Below, piece after piece: positions 1 to 13,400 of a DNA stretch of 64,000 nucleotides. The notes under the pieces are model-generated. The model ran no database searches. It was not told where the DNA came from and saw only the letters and a list, made by a program, of their open reading frames with translations. Origin of the DNA: Burkholderia plantarii (GTDB lineage: Bacteria; Pseudomonadota; Gammaproteobacteria; Burkholderiales; Burkholderiaceae); NCBI RefSeq assembly GCF_001411805.1, contig NZ_CP007212.1, positions 2,852,001 through 2,916,000 on the forward strand, written 5' to 3'. The first letter of the stretch is position 1; each line of letters begins with the position of its first letter. The translations under genes were made by a program, and so were the position numbers.

Positions 1-38
1 CAAGCCGATATCAAAAGGGGATCCAGACTTAGCCAGAG

Positions 39-68
39 AGTATAGCACGCCAGAATGACGGCTCTCAA
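39..68 (-). promoter_or_regulatory. Sigma-70-type promoter firing leftwards
   Basis: On the minus strand a -35 hexamer TTGAGA (63-68) and a -10 hexamer TATACT (39-44) are separated by 18 bp; each matches consensus at 5 of 6 bases. It points out of the left end of the window, divergent from map. In E. coli map lies divergent from rpsB, so by inference this may drive rpsB-tsf, but that gene is outside the window. Confidence 0.65.
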
Positions 69-225
69 GTCACCCATCGCTTTGCCGCGCCGGCTGCCAT
101 TCGGGCAAACCCGGGGGCGCACGGCGGACGAAACAGGACGACACCTGGGGACCGACCCGGGAAACGCCATCGCCCGAACAGCCCGAATGTGGCCCGAAAC
201 CCATGCCGGACAAGCCACGCAACGG

Positions 226-254
226 CTGCGACCACCCCGATTCGGTGCGATAAT
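226..254 (+). promoter_or_regulatory. Possible map promoter
   Basis: A GATAAT -10-like hexamer (249-254) lies 17 bp downstream of a weak CTGCGA -35-like hexamer (226-231). The predicted start would leave a leader of about 25 nt before the map ATG at 287. The rest of the stretch 1-286 shows no coding signal that I trust. Confidence 0.35.
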
Positions 255-286
255 CCCGAGATTACAGGCATTCCAGGTCACGAATC

Positions 287-1096
287 ATGTCCATCACGAT
301 CAAGAACGATCACGATATCGAGCAGATGCGCGTCGCGTGCCGGCTCGCGAGCGAGGTGCTCGACTACATCACGCCGTTCGTCGTCGCGGGCACCACGACG
401 GGCGAGATCGACCGGCTCTGCCACGAGTACATGACCAACGTGCAGGGCACCGTGCCGGCGCCGCTCAACTACCAGCCGCCCGGCTATCCGCCCTACCCGA
501 AGGCGATCTGCACCTCGGTCAACGACGTGATCTGCCACGGCATTCCCGGCGACAAGGTACTGAAGAACGGCGACGCGCTCAACATCGACATCACCGTGAT
601 CAAGAACGGCTATTTCGGCGACACGAGCCGGATGTTCCTGATCGGCGAAGGCTCGATCATGGCCAGGCGGCTGATCCAGACCACCTACGAATGCATGTGG
701 CTCGGCATCGAGCAGGTCCGGCCCGGCGCGCATCTCGGCGACATCGGCCACGCCATCCAGAGGCACGCGGAAAGCCGCGGCTACAGCGTGGTGCGCGAGT
801 ATTGCGGGCACGGCATCGGCACGGTGTTCCACGAGGATCCGCAGGTGGTCCACTACGGCCGCCCCGGCACCGGCATCGAGATCGTGCCGGGCATGATCTT
901 CACGATCGAGCCGATGATTAACGCCGGCAAGCGCGACATCCGCACCATGCCGGACCAGTGGACCGTCAAGACGCGCGACCGCAGCCTCTCGGCGCAATGG
1001 GAACACACCGTGCTGGTCACGCCGACCGGCTACGAGGTGCTGACGGTATCGGCCGGCACGCCGGCGCGCCCGGCGCTCGACGCGGCCGTCGCCTGA
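287..1096 (+). CDS. map: Methionine aminopeptidase, type I
   Basis: This 269-residue cytosolic metalloprotease removes the initiator methionine from new proteins, acting after deformylase (def is at 6128-6661). It has the compact type I length with no N-terminal extension. The dinuclear metal site is visible: Asp about 101 (NIDIT), Asp about 112 (FGDTS), the His of GHGIG, the Glu of FTIEPM and the Glu of WEHTV. The ATG at 287 is preceded by AGGT. The N-terminus, [15 protein letters not shown], matches the usual start of the family. glnD follows 172 bp downstream on the same strand, the usual Burkholderia order. Confidence 0.96.
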   Translation: MSITIKNDHDIEQMRVACRLASEVLDYITPFVVAGTTTGEIDRLCHEYMTNVQGTVPAPLNYQPPGYPPYPKAICTSVNDVICHGIPGDKVLKNGDALNIDITVIKNGYFGDTSRMFLIGEGSIMARRLIQTTYECMWLGIEQVRPGAHLGDIGHAIQRHAESRGYSVVREYCGHGIGTVFHEDPQVVHYGRPGTGIEIVPGMIFTIEPMINAGKRDIRTMPDQWTVKTRDRSLSAQWEHTVLVTPTGYEVLTVSAGTPARPALDAAVA

Positions 1097-1268
1097 GGCG
1101 GGCCGCCCTGCCGTCGGCCCCGGCACCGCGCTCCGCGACTGGCGCCCGGCATCGCAGGCCCGACCTGCGTCACCGATCAGTTTCGCCCGCTTCACCGGTT
1201 TCGTCCGCCTCACCCGTGTCAACCGCGGCCATTTCATCGCCTCACCTGCTTCGTTCGCCATCGCCACC

Positions 1269-3845
1269 ATGAGCGTCCCCGCCGTCTCCGACACCGCAGT
1301 GTCCTCGCGCAAGGCCGAATTCCGTGCCGTCAAGGCCGAGCTGATCGCGCGCTTTCGCGCGGCGACCCGCGTCGAGGCGCTGATGCGCGCGCTGTCGCGC
1401 GCCACCGACGACGCGCTGCGCCAGATCTGGGACCAGTGCGAACTGCCCGGCTCGCTCGCGCTGGTCGCCGTCGGCGGCTTCGGGCGCGGCGAGCTGGCGC
1501 CGCATTCGGACGTCGACATCCTGGTGTTGCTGCCCGACGCGCACAACGGCGAGTTCGACGCGCGCATCGAGCGCTTCATCGGCATGGCCTGGGATCTCGG
1601 TCTCGAGATCGGCAGCAGCGTGCGCACCGTGGACGAATGCATCGCCGAATCGGCGCAGGACGTGACGGTGCAGACCTCGCTGCTGGAGGCGCGCCGCGTG
1701 ACCGGCAGCGTGACGCTGTTCCGGCGCGCCGTGGCCCGCTATCGCGAGGCGCTCGACCCGCGCGCGTTCTTCCAGGCCAAGGTGCTGGAGCTGCGCCAGC
1801 GTCAGGCCAAATTCCAGGACACGCCGTACAGCCTCGAACCGAACGTGAAGGAAAGCCCGGGCGGGTTGCGCGACCTGCAGACGATTCTATGGGTCGCCCG
1901 CGCCGCCGATTTCGGCACCAGCTGGCGCGAACTCGACACGCGCGGGCTGATCACCGCGCGCGAAGCACGCGAGCTGCGCCGCAACGAGGGCTTCCTGAAG
2001 GCGCTGCGCGCGCGGCTGCACGTGATCACCGGGCGCCGCCAGGACATCCTCGTGTTCGACCTGCAGACCCAGGCGGCCGAGAGCTTCGGCTACGTGCCGA
2101 CGCCGGCCAAGCGCGCCAGCGAACAGCTGATGCGCCGCTACTACTGGGCCGCGAAGGCGGTCACCCAGCTCGCGACGATCCTGATCCAGAACATCGAGGC
2201 GCAGCTATTCCCGGCCACCAGCGGCGTGACGCGCGTGCTCTCGCCGGGCCGCTTCGTCGAGAAGCAGGGCATGCTCGAGATCGCCACCGACGACGTGTTC
2301 GAGCGGCATCCCGACGCCGTGCTCGAAGCGTTCCTGCTCTACGAGACGACGCGCGGCGTGAAGGGGCTGTCGGCGCGCACGCTGCGTGCGCTCTACAACT
2401 CGCGCGACGTGATGAACGGCGCCTGGCGGCGCGACCCGCGCAATCGCGCGACGTTCATGAAGATCCTGCAGCAGACCGAGGGCGTCACGCACGCGTTCCG
2501 GCTGCTGAACCAGACCAGCGTGCTGGGCCGCTACCTGCTGAACTTCCGGCGCATCGTCGGGCAGATGCAGCACGACCTCTACCACGTCTACACCGTCGAT
2601 CAGCACATCCTGATGGTGTTGCGCAACATCCGCCGCTTCGCGGTGGCCGAGCACGCGCACGAGTACCCGTTCTGCAGCCAGCTGATCGCGAACTTCGAGC
2701 GGCCCTGGGTGCTCTACGTGGCGGCGCTGTTCCATGACATCGCCAAGGGCCGCGGCGGCGACCACTCCACCCTCGGCATGGCCGATGCGCGACGTTTCTG
2801 CCGCGAGCACGGCATCACCGGCGACGACGCGGCGCTCGTGGTCTGGCTCGTCGAGCATCACCTGACCATGAGCCAGGTCGCGCAGAAACAGGACATCAGC
2901 GACCCCGAGGTGGTCAAGCGCTTCGCGGCCAAGGTCGGCAACGAGCGCTGGCTGACCGCGCTCTACCTGCTGACGGTGGCCGACATCCGCGGCACCAGCC
3001 CGAAGGTCTGGAACACCTGGAAGGGCAAACTGCTGGAGGACCTGTATCGCGCCACCAGCGCGGTGCTCGGCGGCGCGCAGCCCGACGCGCACTCGGAGCT
3101 GCGCACGCGCCGCGACGAGGCGCTCGCGCTGCTGCGGCTCGAGACCGTGCCCGAGGACGCGCACCGCCCGCTCTGGAGCCAGCTCGACGTCGGCTACTTC
3201 CTGCGTCACGACGCGGCCGACATCGCCTGGCAGACGCGCGTGCTGTACCGCCACGTGCAGGCCGACACCGCGATCGTGCGGGCGCGGCCCTCGCCCGTCG
3301 GCGACGCGCTGCAGGTGCTCGTCTACGTCAGGGACCGTTCGGACCTGTTCGCGGGCATCTGCGCGTACTTCGACCGCAACGGGCTGTCGGTGCTCGACGC
3401 GCGCGTGAGCACCACCAAGCACGGCTACGCGCTCGACAACTTCATCGTCACGCAGACCGAGCGCGACGTGCAGTACCGTGACATCGCCAACCTCGTCGAG
3501 CAGCAGCTCGCCGACCGGCTGACCAGCGCGGCACCGTTGCCGGAGCCTTCCAAGGGCCGGCTCTCGCGGCTGTCGCGCAGCTTCCCAATCACGCCCCGCG
3601 TCGACCTGCGCGCGGACGAGCGTGGTCAGTACTACATCCTGTCCGTGTCCGCCAACGACCGGCCGGGCCTTCTTTATTCGATCGCGCGCGTGCTGGCCGA
3701 GCACCGGGTCGGCGTCCACGCGGCGCGGATCAACACGCTCGGCGAACGCGTCGAGGACGTGTTCCTGCTCGACGGTGCCGGCTTGTCCGACAACCGGCTC
3801 CAGATCCAGGTCGAAACCGAGCTGCTGCGCGCGATCGCAGCCTGA
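1269..3845 (+). CDS. glnD: PII uridylyltransferase / uridylyl-removing enzyme
   Basis: GlnD is the nitrogen sensor that adds UMP to PII (GlnB/GlnK) when glutamine is low and removes it when glutamine is high. The 858-residue protein has the family's full length and order. The nucleotidyltransferase motif [15 protein letters not shown] lies at about residues 67-81. It is followed by the linker domain ([12 protein letters not shown]). An HD hydrolase motif ([14 protein letters not shown]) lies near 488-501. Two C-terminal ACT domains follow (from about 680, and [18 protein letters not shown] near 795). The ATG at 1269 has only a weak ribosome site. The pseudouridine synthase begins 20 bp after the stop, so the two may be co-transcribed. 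Confidence 0.96.
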   Translation: MSVPAVSDTAVSSRKAEFRAVKAELIARFRAATRVEALMRALSRATDDALRQIWDQCELPGSLALVAVGGFGRGELAPHSDVDILVLLPDAHNGEFDARIERFIGMAWDLGLEIGSSVRTVDECIAESAQDVTVQTSLLEARRVTGSVTLFRRAVARYREALDPRAFFQAKVLELRQRQAKFQDTPYSLEPNVKESPGGLRDLQTILWVARAADFGTSWRELDTRGLITAREARELRRNEGFLKALRARLHVITGRRQDILVFDLQTQAAESFGYVPTPAKRASEQLMRRYYWAAKAVTQLATILIQNIEAQLFPATSGVTRVLSPGRFVEKQGMLEIATDDVFERHPDAVLEAFLLYETTRGVKGLSARTLRALYNSRDVMNGAWRRDPRNRATFMKILQQTEGVTHAFRLLNQTSVLGRYLLNFRRIVGQMQHDLYHVYTVDQHILMVLRNIRRFAVAEHAHEYPFCSQLIANFERPWVLYVAALFHDIAKGRGGDHSTLGMADARRFCREHGITGDDAALVVWLVEHHLTMSQVAQKQDISDPEVVKRFAAKVGNERWLTALYLLTVADIRGTSPKVWNTWKGKLLEDLYRATSAVLGGAQPDAHSELRTRRDEALALLRLETVPEDAHRPLWSQLDVGYFLRHDAADIAWQTRVLYRHVQADTAIVRARPSPVGDALQVLVYVRDRSDLFAGICAYFDRNGLSVLDARVSTTKHGYALDNFIVTQTERDVQYRDIANLVEQQLADRLTSAAPLPEPSKGRLSRLSRSFPITPRVDLRADERGQYYILSVSANDRPGLLYSIARVLAEHRVGVHAARINTLGERVEDVFLLDGAGLSDNRLQIQVETELLRAIAA

Positions 3846-3865
3846 GTGAAAGAAAGACAGCGTTT

Positions 3866-6001
3866 ATGCGCACCAAACTAACCATCAAGAATCCTCGTCC
3901 GGCATCGCCGTCCCGCGCCCCGGTTCGCTCAGGCAGCCTCGTCGCGCGCAAGCCGACGCGTCCCGCCGCCCCACCCGAGGGCGCGATGAAGCCGAAGTCG
4001 AAGCCGGCCGCGAAAGGCGGGGCGCCGCGTGCGGCCAAGCCGGCGGGCGCCGGCGCCGTGAAGCCGCGCGCGCCGCGTGACGGCGACCGGCCGTTGCGTG
4101 CCGAAGGTCGGCCCGCTCGTGATGGCGAGCGGCCGGCGCGTGCCAGTGTGCGTCCGCCGCGTGATGGGGATCGGCCGTTCCGTAGCGAAGGCCGCCCCGC
4201 GCGCGATGGTGACCGCCCGTTCCGTGCCGAAGGCCGCCCCCCGCGCGACGGCAATCGGCCGTTCCGCGGCGAAGGTCGGCCTCCGCGCGATGGCGACCGG
4301 CCGTTCCGTGCCGAAGGCCGTCCTCCGCGCGATGGCGATCGACCGTTCCGTGCCGAAGGCCGTCCTCCGCGCGACGGCAATCGGCCGTTCCGCGGCGAAG
4401 GTCGGCCTCCGCGCGATGGCGACCGGCCGTTCCGTGCCGAAGGCCGTCCTCCGCGCGATGGCGATCGACCGTTCCGTGCCGAAGGGCGCCCGCCGCGCGA
4501 CGGCGATCGGCCGTTCCGTGCCGAAGGCCGTCCTCCGCGCGATGGTGATCGACCGTTGCGTGCCGAAGGCCGTCCTCCGCGCGATGGCGACCGCCCCTTC
4601 CGCAGCGAAGGCCGTCCTCCGCGCGACGGCGACCGCCCCTTCCGCAGCGAAGGCCGTCCTCCGCGCGACGGCGACCGCCCCTTCCGCAGCGAAGGCCGTC
4701 CTCCGCGCGATGGCGATCGACCGTTCCGTGCCGAAGGCCGTCCTCCGCGTGATGGCGATCGACCGTTCCGTGCCGAAGGCCGTCCTCCGCGCGACGGCGA
4801 CCGCCCCTTCCGCAGCGAAGGCCGTCCTCCGCGCGATGGTGATCGACCGTTCCGAAGTGAAGGTCGGCCCGCTCGTGATGGCGACCGCCCCTTCCGTACC
4901 GGCGCCCGCCCGCCGCGTGACGGCGATCGCCCCTTCCGCAGCGAGGGCCGGCCCGCTCGTGATGGCGACCGCCCGACCCGCGCCGGCGACCGTCCTCCGC
5001 GCGACGGCGACCGCCCCTTCCGCAGCGAAGGTCGGCCCGCTCGTGATGGCGACCGCCCGGCCCGCACCGGCGCACGGCCGCCGCGAGATGGCGATCGCCC
5101 GTTCCGCAGCGAATCCCGCCCCACCCGCGACACCGACCGCCCGGCCCGCAAGCCGCGCGACACCGCCGAGCGCCCCGCGCCTTCGCCCCTGAAGGTCGCG
5201 CAACCCGTCAAGGCACGCCCGTCGTTCGACTCCGACGACGAGGCGGGCATGATGCGTCTGTCGAAACGGATGTCGGAACTCGGCCTCTGCTCGCGACGCG
5301 AGGCGGACGAGTGGATCGAGAAGGGCTGGGTGCTCGTCGACGGCGAGCGGATCGACACGCTCGGCACCAAGGTCCGCCCGGACCAGAAGATCGAGATCGA
5401 CGATCAGGCGATCGCCGCCCAGGCCGCGCAGGTCACGATCCTGCTGCACAAGCCGGTCGGCTACGTGTCGGGTCAGGCCGAGGACGGCTACGAGCCGGCC
5501 GTGACGCTGATCACGCGCGACAATCACTGGAGCGGCGACCGCTCGCCGCTGCGCCTGTCGCCGCTGCATCTGCGCACGCTGGCGCCGGCCGGGCGCCTCG
5601 ACATCGATTCGACCGGCCTGCTGGTGCTGACGCAGGACGGCCGCGTCGCCAAGCAGCTGATCGGCGAGCATTCCGACATCGACAAGGAATATCTGGTGCG
5701 CGTGCGCTTCGGCGAGCACGTGATCGATATCGACCAGCATTTCCCCGCCGAATCGCTCGCGAAGCTGCGCCACGGCCTCGAACTCGACGGCGCGCCGCTG
5801 AAACCCGCGATGGTGAGCTGGCAGAACAGCGAACAGCTGCGTTTCGTGCTGCGCGAAGGCAAGAAGCGGCAGATCCGCCGCATGTGCGAGCTGGTCGGGC
5901 TCGAGGTGGTCGGCCTGAAGCGCGTGCGCATGGGCCACGTGATGCTCGGCGCGCTGCCGCAAGGCCAGTGGCGCTACCTGTCGGCCGACGAGGCGTTCTG
6001 A
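3866..6001 (+). CDS. rRNA pseudouridine synthase (RluB/RluF type) with long repeat tail at N-terminus
   Basis: The C-terminal 250 residues form a complete RsuA/RluB/RluF-family enzyme that isomerises uridine to pseudouridine in ribosomal RNA. An S4 RNA-binding domain starts near residue 462 ([19 protein letters not shown]). The catalytic motif [17 protein letters not shown] has its aspartate near 579, and the family's KKRQIRRM motif follows. Before this lies an unusual extension of about 460 residues: a basic Ala/Pro/Lys leader (1-70), 25 copies of a 14-residue Arg/Asp/Pro/Phe repeat (71-420) and a partial 26th. The family is usually about 250-300 residues, or somewhat longer with a basic tail. 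The start ATG lies 20 bp after glnD. Which rRNA uridine is modified cannot be read from the sequence; RluF (23S U2604) is my best guess over RluB. Confidence 0.9.
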   Translation: MRTKLTIKNPRPASPSRAPVRSGSLVARKPTRPAAPPEGAMKPKSKPAAKGGAPRAAKPAGAGAVKPRAPRDGDRPLRAEGRPARDGERPARASVRPPRDGDRPFRSEGRPARDGDRPFRAEGRPPRDGNRPFRGEGRPPRDGDRPFRAEGRPPRDGDRPFRAEGRPPRDGNRPFRGEGRPPRDGDRPFRAEGRPPRDGDRPFRAEGRPPRDGDRPFRAEGRPPRDGDRPLRAEGRPPRDGDRPFRSEGRPPRDGDRPFRSEGRPPRDGDRPFRSEGRPPRDGDRPFRAEGRPPRDGDRPFRAEGRPPRDGDRPFRSEGRPPRDGDRPFRSEGRPARDGDRPFRTGARPPRDGDRPFRSEGRPARDGDRPTRAGDRPPRDGDRPFRSEGRPARDGDRPARTGARPPRDGDRPFRSESRPTRDTDRPARKPRDTAERPAPSPLKVAQPVKARPSFDSDDEAGMMRLSKRMSELGLCSRREADEWIEKGWVLVDGERIDTLGTKVRPDQKIEIDDQAIAAQAAQVTILLHKPVGYVSGQAEDGYEPAVTLITRDNHWSGDRSPLRLSPLHLRTLAPAGRLDIDSTGLLVLTQDGRVAKQLIGEHSDIDKEYLVRVRFGEHVIDIDQHFPAESLAKLRHGLELDGAPLKPAMVSWQNSEQLRFVLREGKKRQIRRMCELVGLEVVGLKRVRMGHVMLGALPQGQWRYLSADEAF
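4076..5161 (+). repeat. 42-bp in-frame tandem repeat, 25 units plus a partial unit
   Basis: The unit encodes [14 protein letters not shown]. Units differ mainly at three sites: D/N in RDGD, F/L/A/T in RPFR, and A/S/G/T before EG. DNA identity between adjacent units is high. Pairs of units also recur as blocks (the D-D-N pattern appears twice near 4250-4500), which suggests expansion by unequal exchange or slippage. Because 42 is a multiple of 3, all six frames stay open here, which explains several long false ORFs. Confidence 0.95.
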
Positions 6002-6127
6002 TCCTGACGGCGGCGCCGCGCACCGACGCGCGGCCCGCCGGTAACTCCAGCGCGCGCGGCGCTCACGCCGCGCCGCCAGTACCTCCCACCCGCTCGCGGC
6101 GCATGTCGCCCGTTCAGTCGTCCCGAT

Positions 6128-8934
<2,807 letters not shown>

Positions 8935-9026
8935 TCAGGCGGCGCGCGCTTTGGCGCGCCTGCCGGATGGGAGAAACCCGCGATTTTCAACCGGAATCGG
9001 GCCGCCCGCCGGCGTTCACTGGCGGT

Positions 9027-10358
9027 TCACTGGCTGAACAGCCGCCGCGTGACCGGCGAGCCGGCCGGAATCCCGGCTTCCTCGAGCTTGGCGTAGAGCT
9101 TCATCAGTTGCTGCTCGATCGCGACCAGCGTCGATTCGGGCAGCGGCCGGCGCGAATCGTCGACCACGCGCGCACCGATCCGGTCCGACAGCGATTTCGC
9201 GTAATCGCACATCAGCTTGAACGGCAGGATGTCCTCGTCGGCCACCGGCACGTCGAGCACCAGCGTGATCATGTTGCCGCCCTTGTAGGTCAGGTCGTCG
9301 CGCAGGAAGTTGGTGTCGCCGAACTGCAGCATGAACACCGGGTTCTGCTTCGCGTCGAGCTTGACGAAGCGCGTGCCGTCGCGCGACAGCAGCAGGCCGT
9401 CCTGCGAGGCCACCGCCTGCACGTAGTTCGCCGACCACGGCGCGCCGTCCGACATCACGTTGATCGACAGTTGCGCGTCGCACTGCGCGGCGAACCCGTC
9501 GAGCTCGCGCGCCATCGAGACGGTCTCGAGCATGTCGGGGAATTCGGGTGCGCCGTCGATCGCGTCGGCGAACTGGCTGACGCCCGAGACGAATTCCGAG
9601 TATTCGAGCTCGTTCAACGGACCGTTGCGGTTCGCGAGCTGCGCGGCCGCGCGCAGCTCCTCGTAGCGCACGCCGTTCTGCAGCAGCTCCCAGCCGCTGC
9701 CGCCCTCGGGCTTGCCCTCGATGTGGACGGGTTTGCTGCCGGCGCGGCGCAGCCGCTGCGCGGCCGGCACGATGCGCTCGCCGACCAGCGGCGCGCCGAG
9801 CCGGATCGGCACGATGCAGTCGATGCGGCGATCGACGATGGCGGGCGGCGCGGCCGAGATCGTGGTCGCGGCCGGCAGCACCGGCTCCGCGATCGCCTCG
9901 CCGGCATCGGCCGACGGTTCGGTCGCGGCGTGTGCGCGGTCCGCCGCGCCGCCCTCGCCCTCGGCGGCGATCCGGTCCGCTTCGGCCGCTTCGTCGGTGG
10001 CACCGGCCGTCAGCGTCTCGTCGGCCTGCAGGTCTGCCGGCGTATCGATCGGGGCCGGCACCGCGGGCGCGGCGCCGAAAGTCGGCTCGACGCGCGTGTC
10101 GCGGATGCCCGGCGCGGCGGCGGCCGGCGGCACCACGGGCTCGACCGCAGCCGCCTCGCGGCGCGCGGGCTGCCGCACCGGCTCGATGAACGGCGCGTCG
10201 TCGTCGCGCTCCTGGCGCGCCAGCGTGTCGGCCGCGTCGGCCGGCATCGGCCGCGGCATCCGGCGGCGCACCTTCGCGGCCTGCCACATGTTGTAAATCC
10301 AGATGCCGCCGATCACGACCACGCCCGTACCGACCAACCCGAGTGTCAACTCGTCCAT
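9027..10358 (-). CDS. zipA: Cell division protein ZipA homologue
   Basis: This is a 443-residue inner-membrane protein that tethers FtsZ at the division site. One N-terminal membrane segment (LTLGLVGTGVVVIGGIWIY, about residues 4-22) is followed by a short basic stretch. A long Ala/Pro/Glu-rich linker (about 40-170) comes next, then a C-terminal FtsZ-binding domain (from about 200, with MSDGAPWSANYVQAV). This layout is the ZipA pattern. The gene lies between smc (58 bp upstream) and ligA (134 bp downstream), the standard Burkholderia order. The overlapping 448-residue reading in another frame is a shadow. Confidence 0.9.
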   Translation of the reverse strand: MDELTLGLVGTGVVVIGGIWIYNMWQAAKVRRRMPRPMPADAADTLARQERDDDAPFIEPVRQPARREAAAVEPVVPPAAAAPGIRDTRVEPTFGAAPAVPAPIDTPADLQADETLTAGATDEAAEADRIAAEGEGGAADRAHAATEPSADAGEAIAEPVLPAATTISAAPPAIVDRRIDCIVPIRLGAPLVGERIVPAAQRLRRAGSKPVHIEGKPEGGSGWELLQNGVRYEELRAAAQLANRNGPLNELEYSEFVSGVSQFADAIDGAPEFPDMLETVSMARELDGFAAQCDAQLSINVMSDGAPWSANYVQAVASQDGLLLSRDGTRFVKLDAKQNPVFMLQFGDTNFLRDDLTYKGGNMITLVLDVPVADEDILPFKLMCDYAKSLSDRIGARVVDDSRRPLPESTLVAIEQQLMKLYAKLEEAGIPAGSPVTRRLFSQ

Positions 10359-10415
10359 GCATGCTCCATCAGGAATGCTGCTTCGAGCGCGCCGCGCCTG
10401 GGCGGCCCGCGCCCA

Positions 10416-13400
10416 TCAATTCAAATTCTGTGCAAAACCGGCGGCCGTTTCCATGTCGACCGCCACGATCCGCGACACGCCCTGCTCCTGCATCGTCACG
10501 CCGATCAGCTGCTGCGCCATCTCCATCGCGATCTTGTTGTGCGAGATGAACAGGAACTGCGTCTTGTCGGACATCGCGCGCACCAGGTTCGCGAAGCGCT
10601 CGGTGTTCGCGTCGTCGAGCGGCGCGTCCACTTCGTCGAGCAGACAGAACGGCGCCGGATTGAGCTGGAACATCGCGAACACGAGCGCGGTGGCGGTCAG
10701 CGCCTTCTCGCCGCCCGACAGCAGGTGGATCGTCGCGTTCTTCTTGCCGGGCGGCTGCGCCATCACCTGCACGCCGGCGTCGAGGATCTCGTCGCCGGTC
10801 ATGATCAGCCTGGCCTGGCCGCCGCCGAACAGCTTCGGGAACAGGTCGCTGAAGTGGTGATTGACCTCGTCGAAGGTGCCCTGCAGCAGCGTGCGCGTTT
10901 CCTGGTCGATCTTGTGGATCGCGTCTTCGAGCGTGGTGATCGCGCTCAGCAGGTCCGCCGACTGCGCGTCGAGGAACACCTTGCGCTCGCTGGCGGCGGC
11001 CAGCTCGTCGAGCGCGGCCATGTTGACCGGGCCGAGCGCCGTGATCGCGTTGTTCAGGCGCGTGACCTCGCCCTGCAGGTAGGACGGCTTCAGGTCCGGC
11101 GTCAGCTTCGGCAGCAGCGCCGCCTCGTCCACGCCGGCTGCGGCAAGCTGCTCGCCGAACTGCTCGGCCGACAGGCGCGCGGCCTGCTCCTTCAGTTGCA
11201 GCTCGGTGATGCGGTCGCGCAGCGGCTGCAGCGAGCGCTCGGCCACGAGGCGCTGCTCGTCGGCCGCGCGCAGCTTCGCGGTCAGGTCGTCGAGCTCGAG
11301 GCGCGCGGCACCCAGCGCCGCCTCCTTCGCCGCGCGGATTTCCAGTGCGTCCTGCAGGCCGGTGTGCGCGGTCTGCTCGTTGATGGTTTCGAGCTCGGCG
11401 CGCGCGTCCTCGAGCGAGGCGGCGACGCGCTCGATCTGATCGTGCGCGATCTGGATCGTGCGCTTCAATTCGTCGATGCGGGTCGCCGAGTTGCGGGCCG
11501 CGAACCGCGCGTCGTTGGCGGCGCGCTCGAGATCGCGCGCGTGCTGGCGCGCGGTGCTCAGCTGCTCGTCGAGTGCCTCGAACGCGAGCTGGTTGTCCTC
11601 GAACTTCGCCTGCAGCTCGGCGAGCTCGCCGTCGTGCCGCTCGAAGTTCGCCTCGGACTCGGCGCGCAGCGCGCGCTGCTCGTCGATCTGCGCGCCGATC
11701 TCCTCGAGTTCCTCGCGGATCTGCGTGCTGCGCTGCGTGTAGCGCTCATGGGCCTGGGCCAGCTTCAGCACGTCCATCTGCAGCGCGTGGACGCGCTGCG
11801 TCGCGCGATCGGCCGCGCCGCGCAGCTCGCCGAGCGCGGTGGCCGCCTGCGTGTGGGCCGCCTCGGCACGCACCGCGGCCGTCTTCGCCTCGTCGGCCAG
11901 CAGCGCCTGCGCGCGCACCTGGCGGCCGAGGTTCTCGATTTCCTGCTGGCGCGCGAGCATGCCGGCCTGCTCGGAATCGGCCGCGTAGAGCTGCACGCCC
12001 GAGCGCGTGACCACGTGGCCGGCCTTCACCACGTAGGCGCCCCCGGCCGGCAGCTGCGCGCGCGCGGCCAGCGCCTGGCCGAGATCGTCGGCGATGAACA
12101 CCGAGCCGAGCCAGTCGTTGAGCACGGCGCGCAGGCCGGCGTCGTCGATCCGCACCAGCGACAGCAGCGGCCGCAGGCCGGCCGGCGCCGCGAGCGGCTC
12201 GCCCGCCGGCGGCGGCGAGAAGAACGCGAGCTTGGCGGGCGGCGCGTCGGTGGCGAACGCCTTGACCCAGTCCAGGTTCGAGACTTCGAGCGCGGCGAGC
12301 CGCTCGCGCAGCACCGCCTCGAGCGCGGTTTCCCAGCCGGCCTCGACATGCAGCTTCTTCCAGAGCCGCGGCAGCGCGCCGAGCTCGTGCCTGTCGAGCC
12401 AGGGCTGGACCTTGCCTTCGGTCTGGACGTTGTCCTGCAGCTGCCGCAGCGCGGCGAGGCGCGCTTCCAACTGATGGATCTGCGCGCTTTCGGCCTGCAC
12501 GCGCTCCTGCGCGGCACGGCGCTCGGCGTCGAGGCGCGGCAGCGCTTCCTGCGCGTCGGCGAGGCGCGCCTGCGCGTCGTGCAGGACTTCCTCCTGCTCG
12601 GCGAGCTGCATGCGCAGTTCCTCGAGCTGCGCCTCGTCGGGCGCGTCGAGCCCGCCCGCCTCCGACTTCAGCCGCTCGTGGCGCTGCTGCAGTTGCATCA
12701 ATTGCTGGTCGGCGTTGCGCTGGTGCGCGGCTTCGAGCTTCAGCGCCTGTTCGGTCTGCGAGATCCGCCCGCGCTCGTCGTTGAGCTGCGCCTGCGCATC
12801 GCGCCAGCGCGCTTCGAGCGCCGGCAGCGCGTCATGCTTGGCAGCCGCGTCGTCCTCGGCCATCGCGGCCTTCTCGTCGGCGATCGCGCGCGCTTCCTCG
12901 GCCTCTTCCAGATCGTCCTGCGCCTTCTGCGTCTGCGCCTGCCACTGCTCGCGCTGCGCCGTGAGCGCGGCGATCTGTGCCTGCACGCGGTTGCGCGACT
13001 CGACGATGAACCTGATCTCGGCCTCGAGCCGGCTGACCTCGGCGTTGGCCTCGTAGAGCGAGCCCTGCGCGCCCTGCATCGCGTCGCTGGCGGCATAGTT
13101 CGCCACCCGCAGCGTTTCGAGCTGGGCCTCGACCTCGCGCAGCTTCGCGGTCTGCGCCTCCAGGTCGATCTGGGCCTGTTCGATGGCGCGCTGCTGCTTC
13201 TGCTGCTCGCCCTGCGCCTCGTTCTTGCGCAGCAGCCACAGCAGGCGCTGCTTCTCCTCGCCGTCGGCGAGCAGTTCCTTGTACCTGGTGGCCACCACGG
13301 CCTGCGCTTCCAGTTTTTCGAGGTTCGCGCCGAGTTCGCGCACGATGTCCTCCACGCGCGTCAGGTTCTCGCGCGTGTCGTGCAGGCGGTTCTCGGTCTC

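Noticed and set aside
4076..5161. Regular repeats that could look like a CRISPR array
   Set aside because: The units are contiguous, translate in frame as one protein, and have no unique spacers.
3730..5962. Long minus-strand frames full of Ser/Arg/Gly or Thr/Ala/Arg repeats
   Set aside because: They are antisense readings of the 42-bp repeat in the pseudouridine synthase; 42 is divisible by 3, so every frame stays open.
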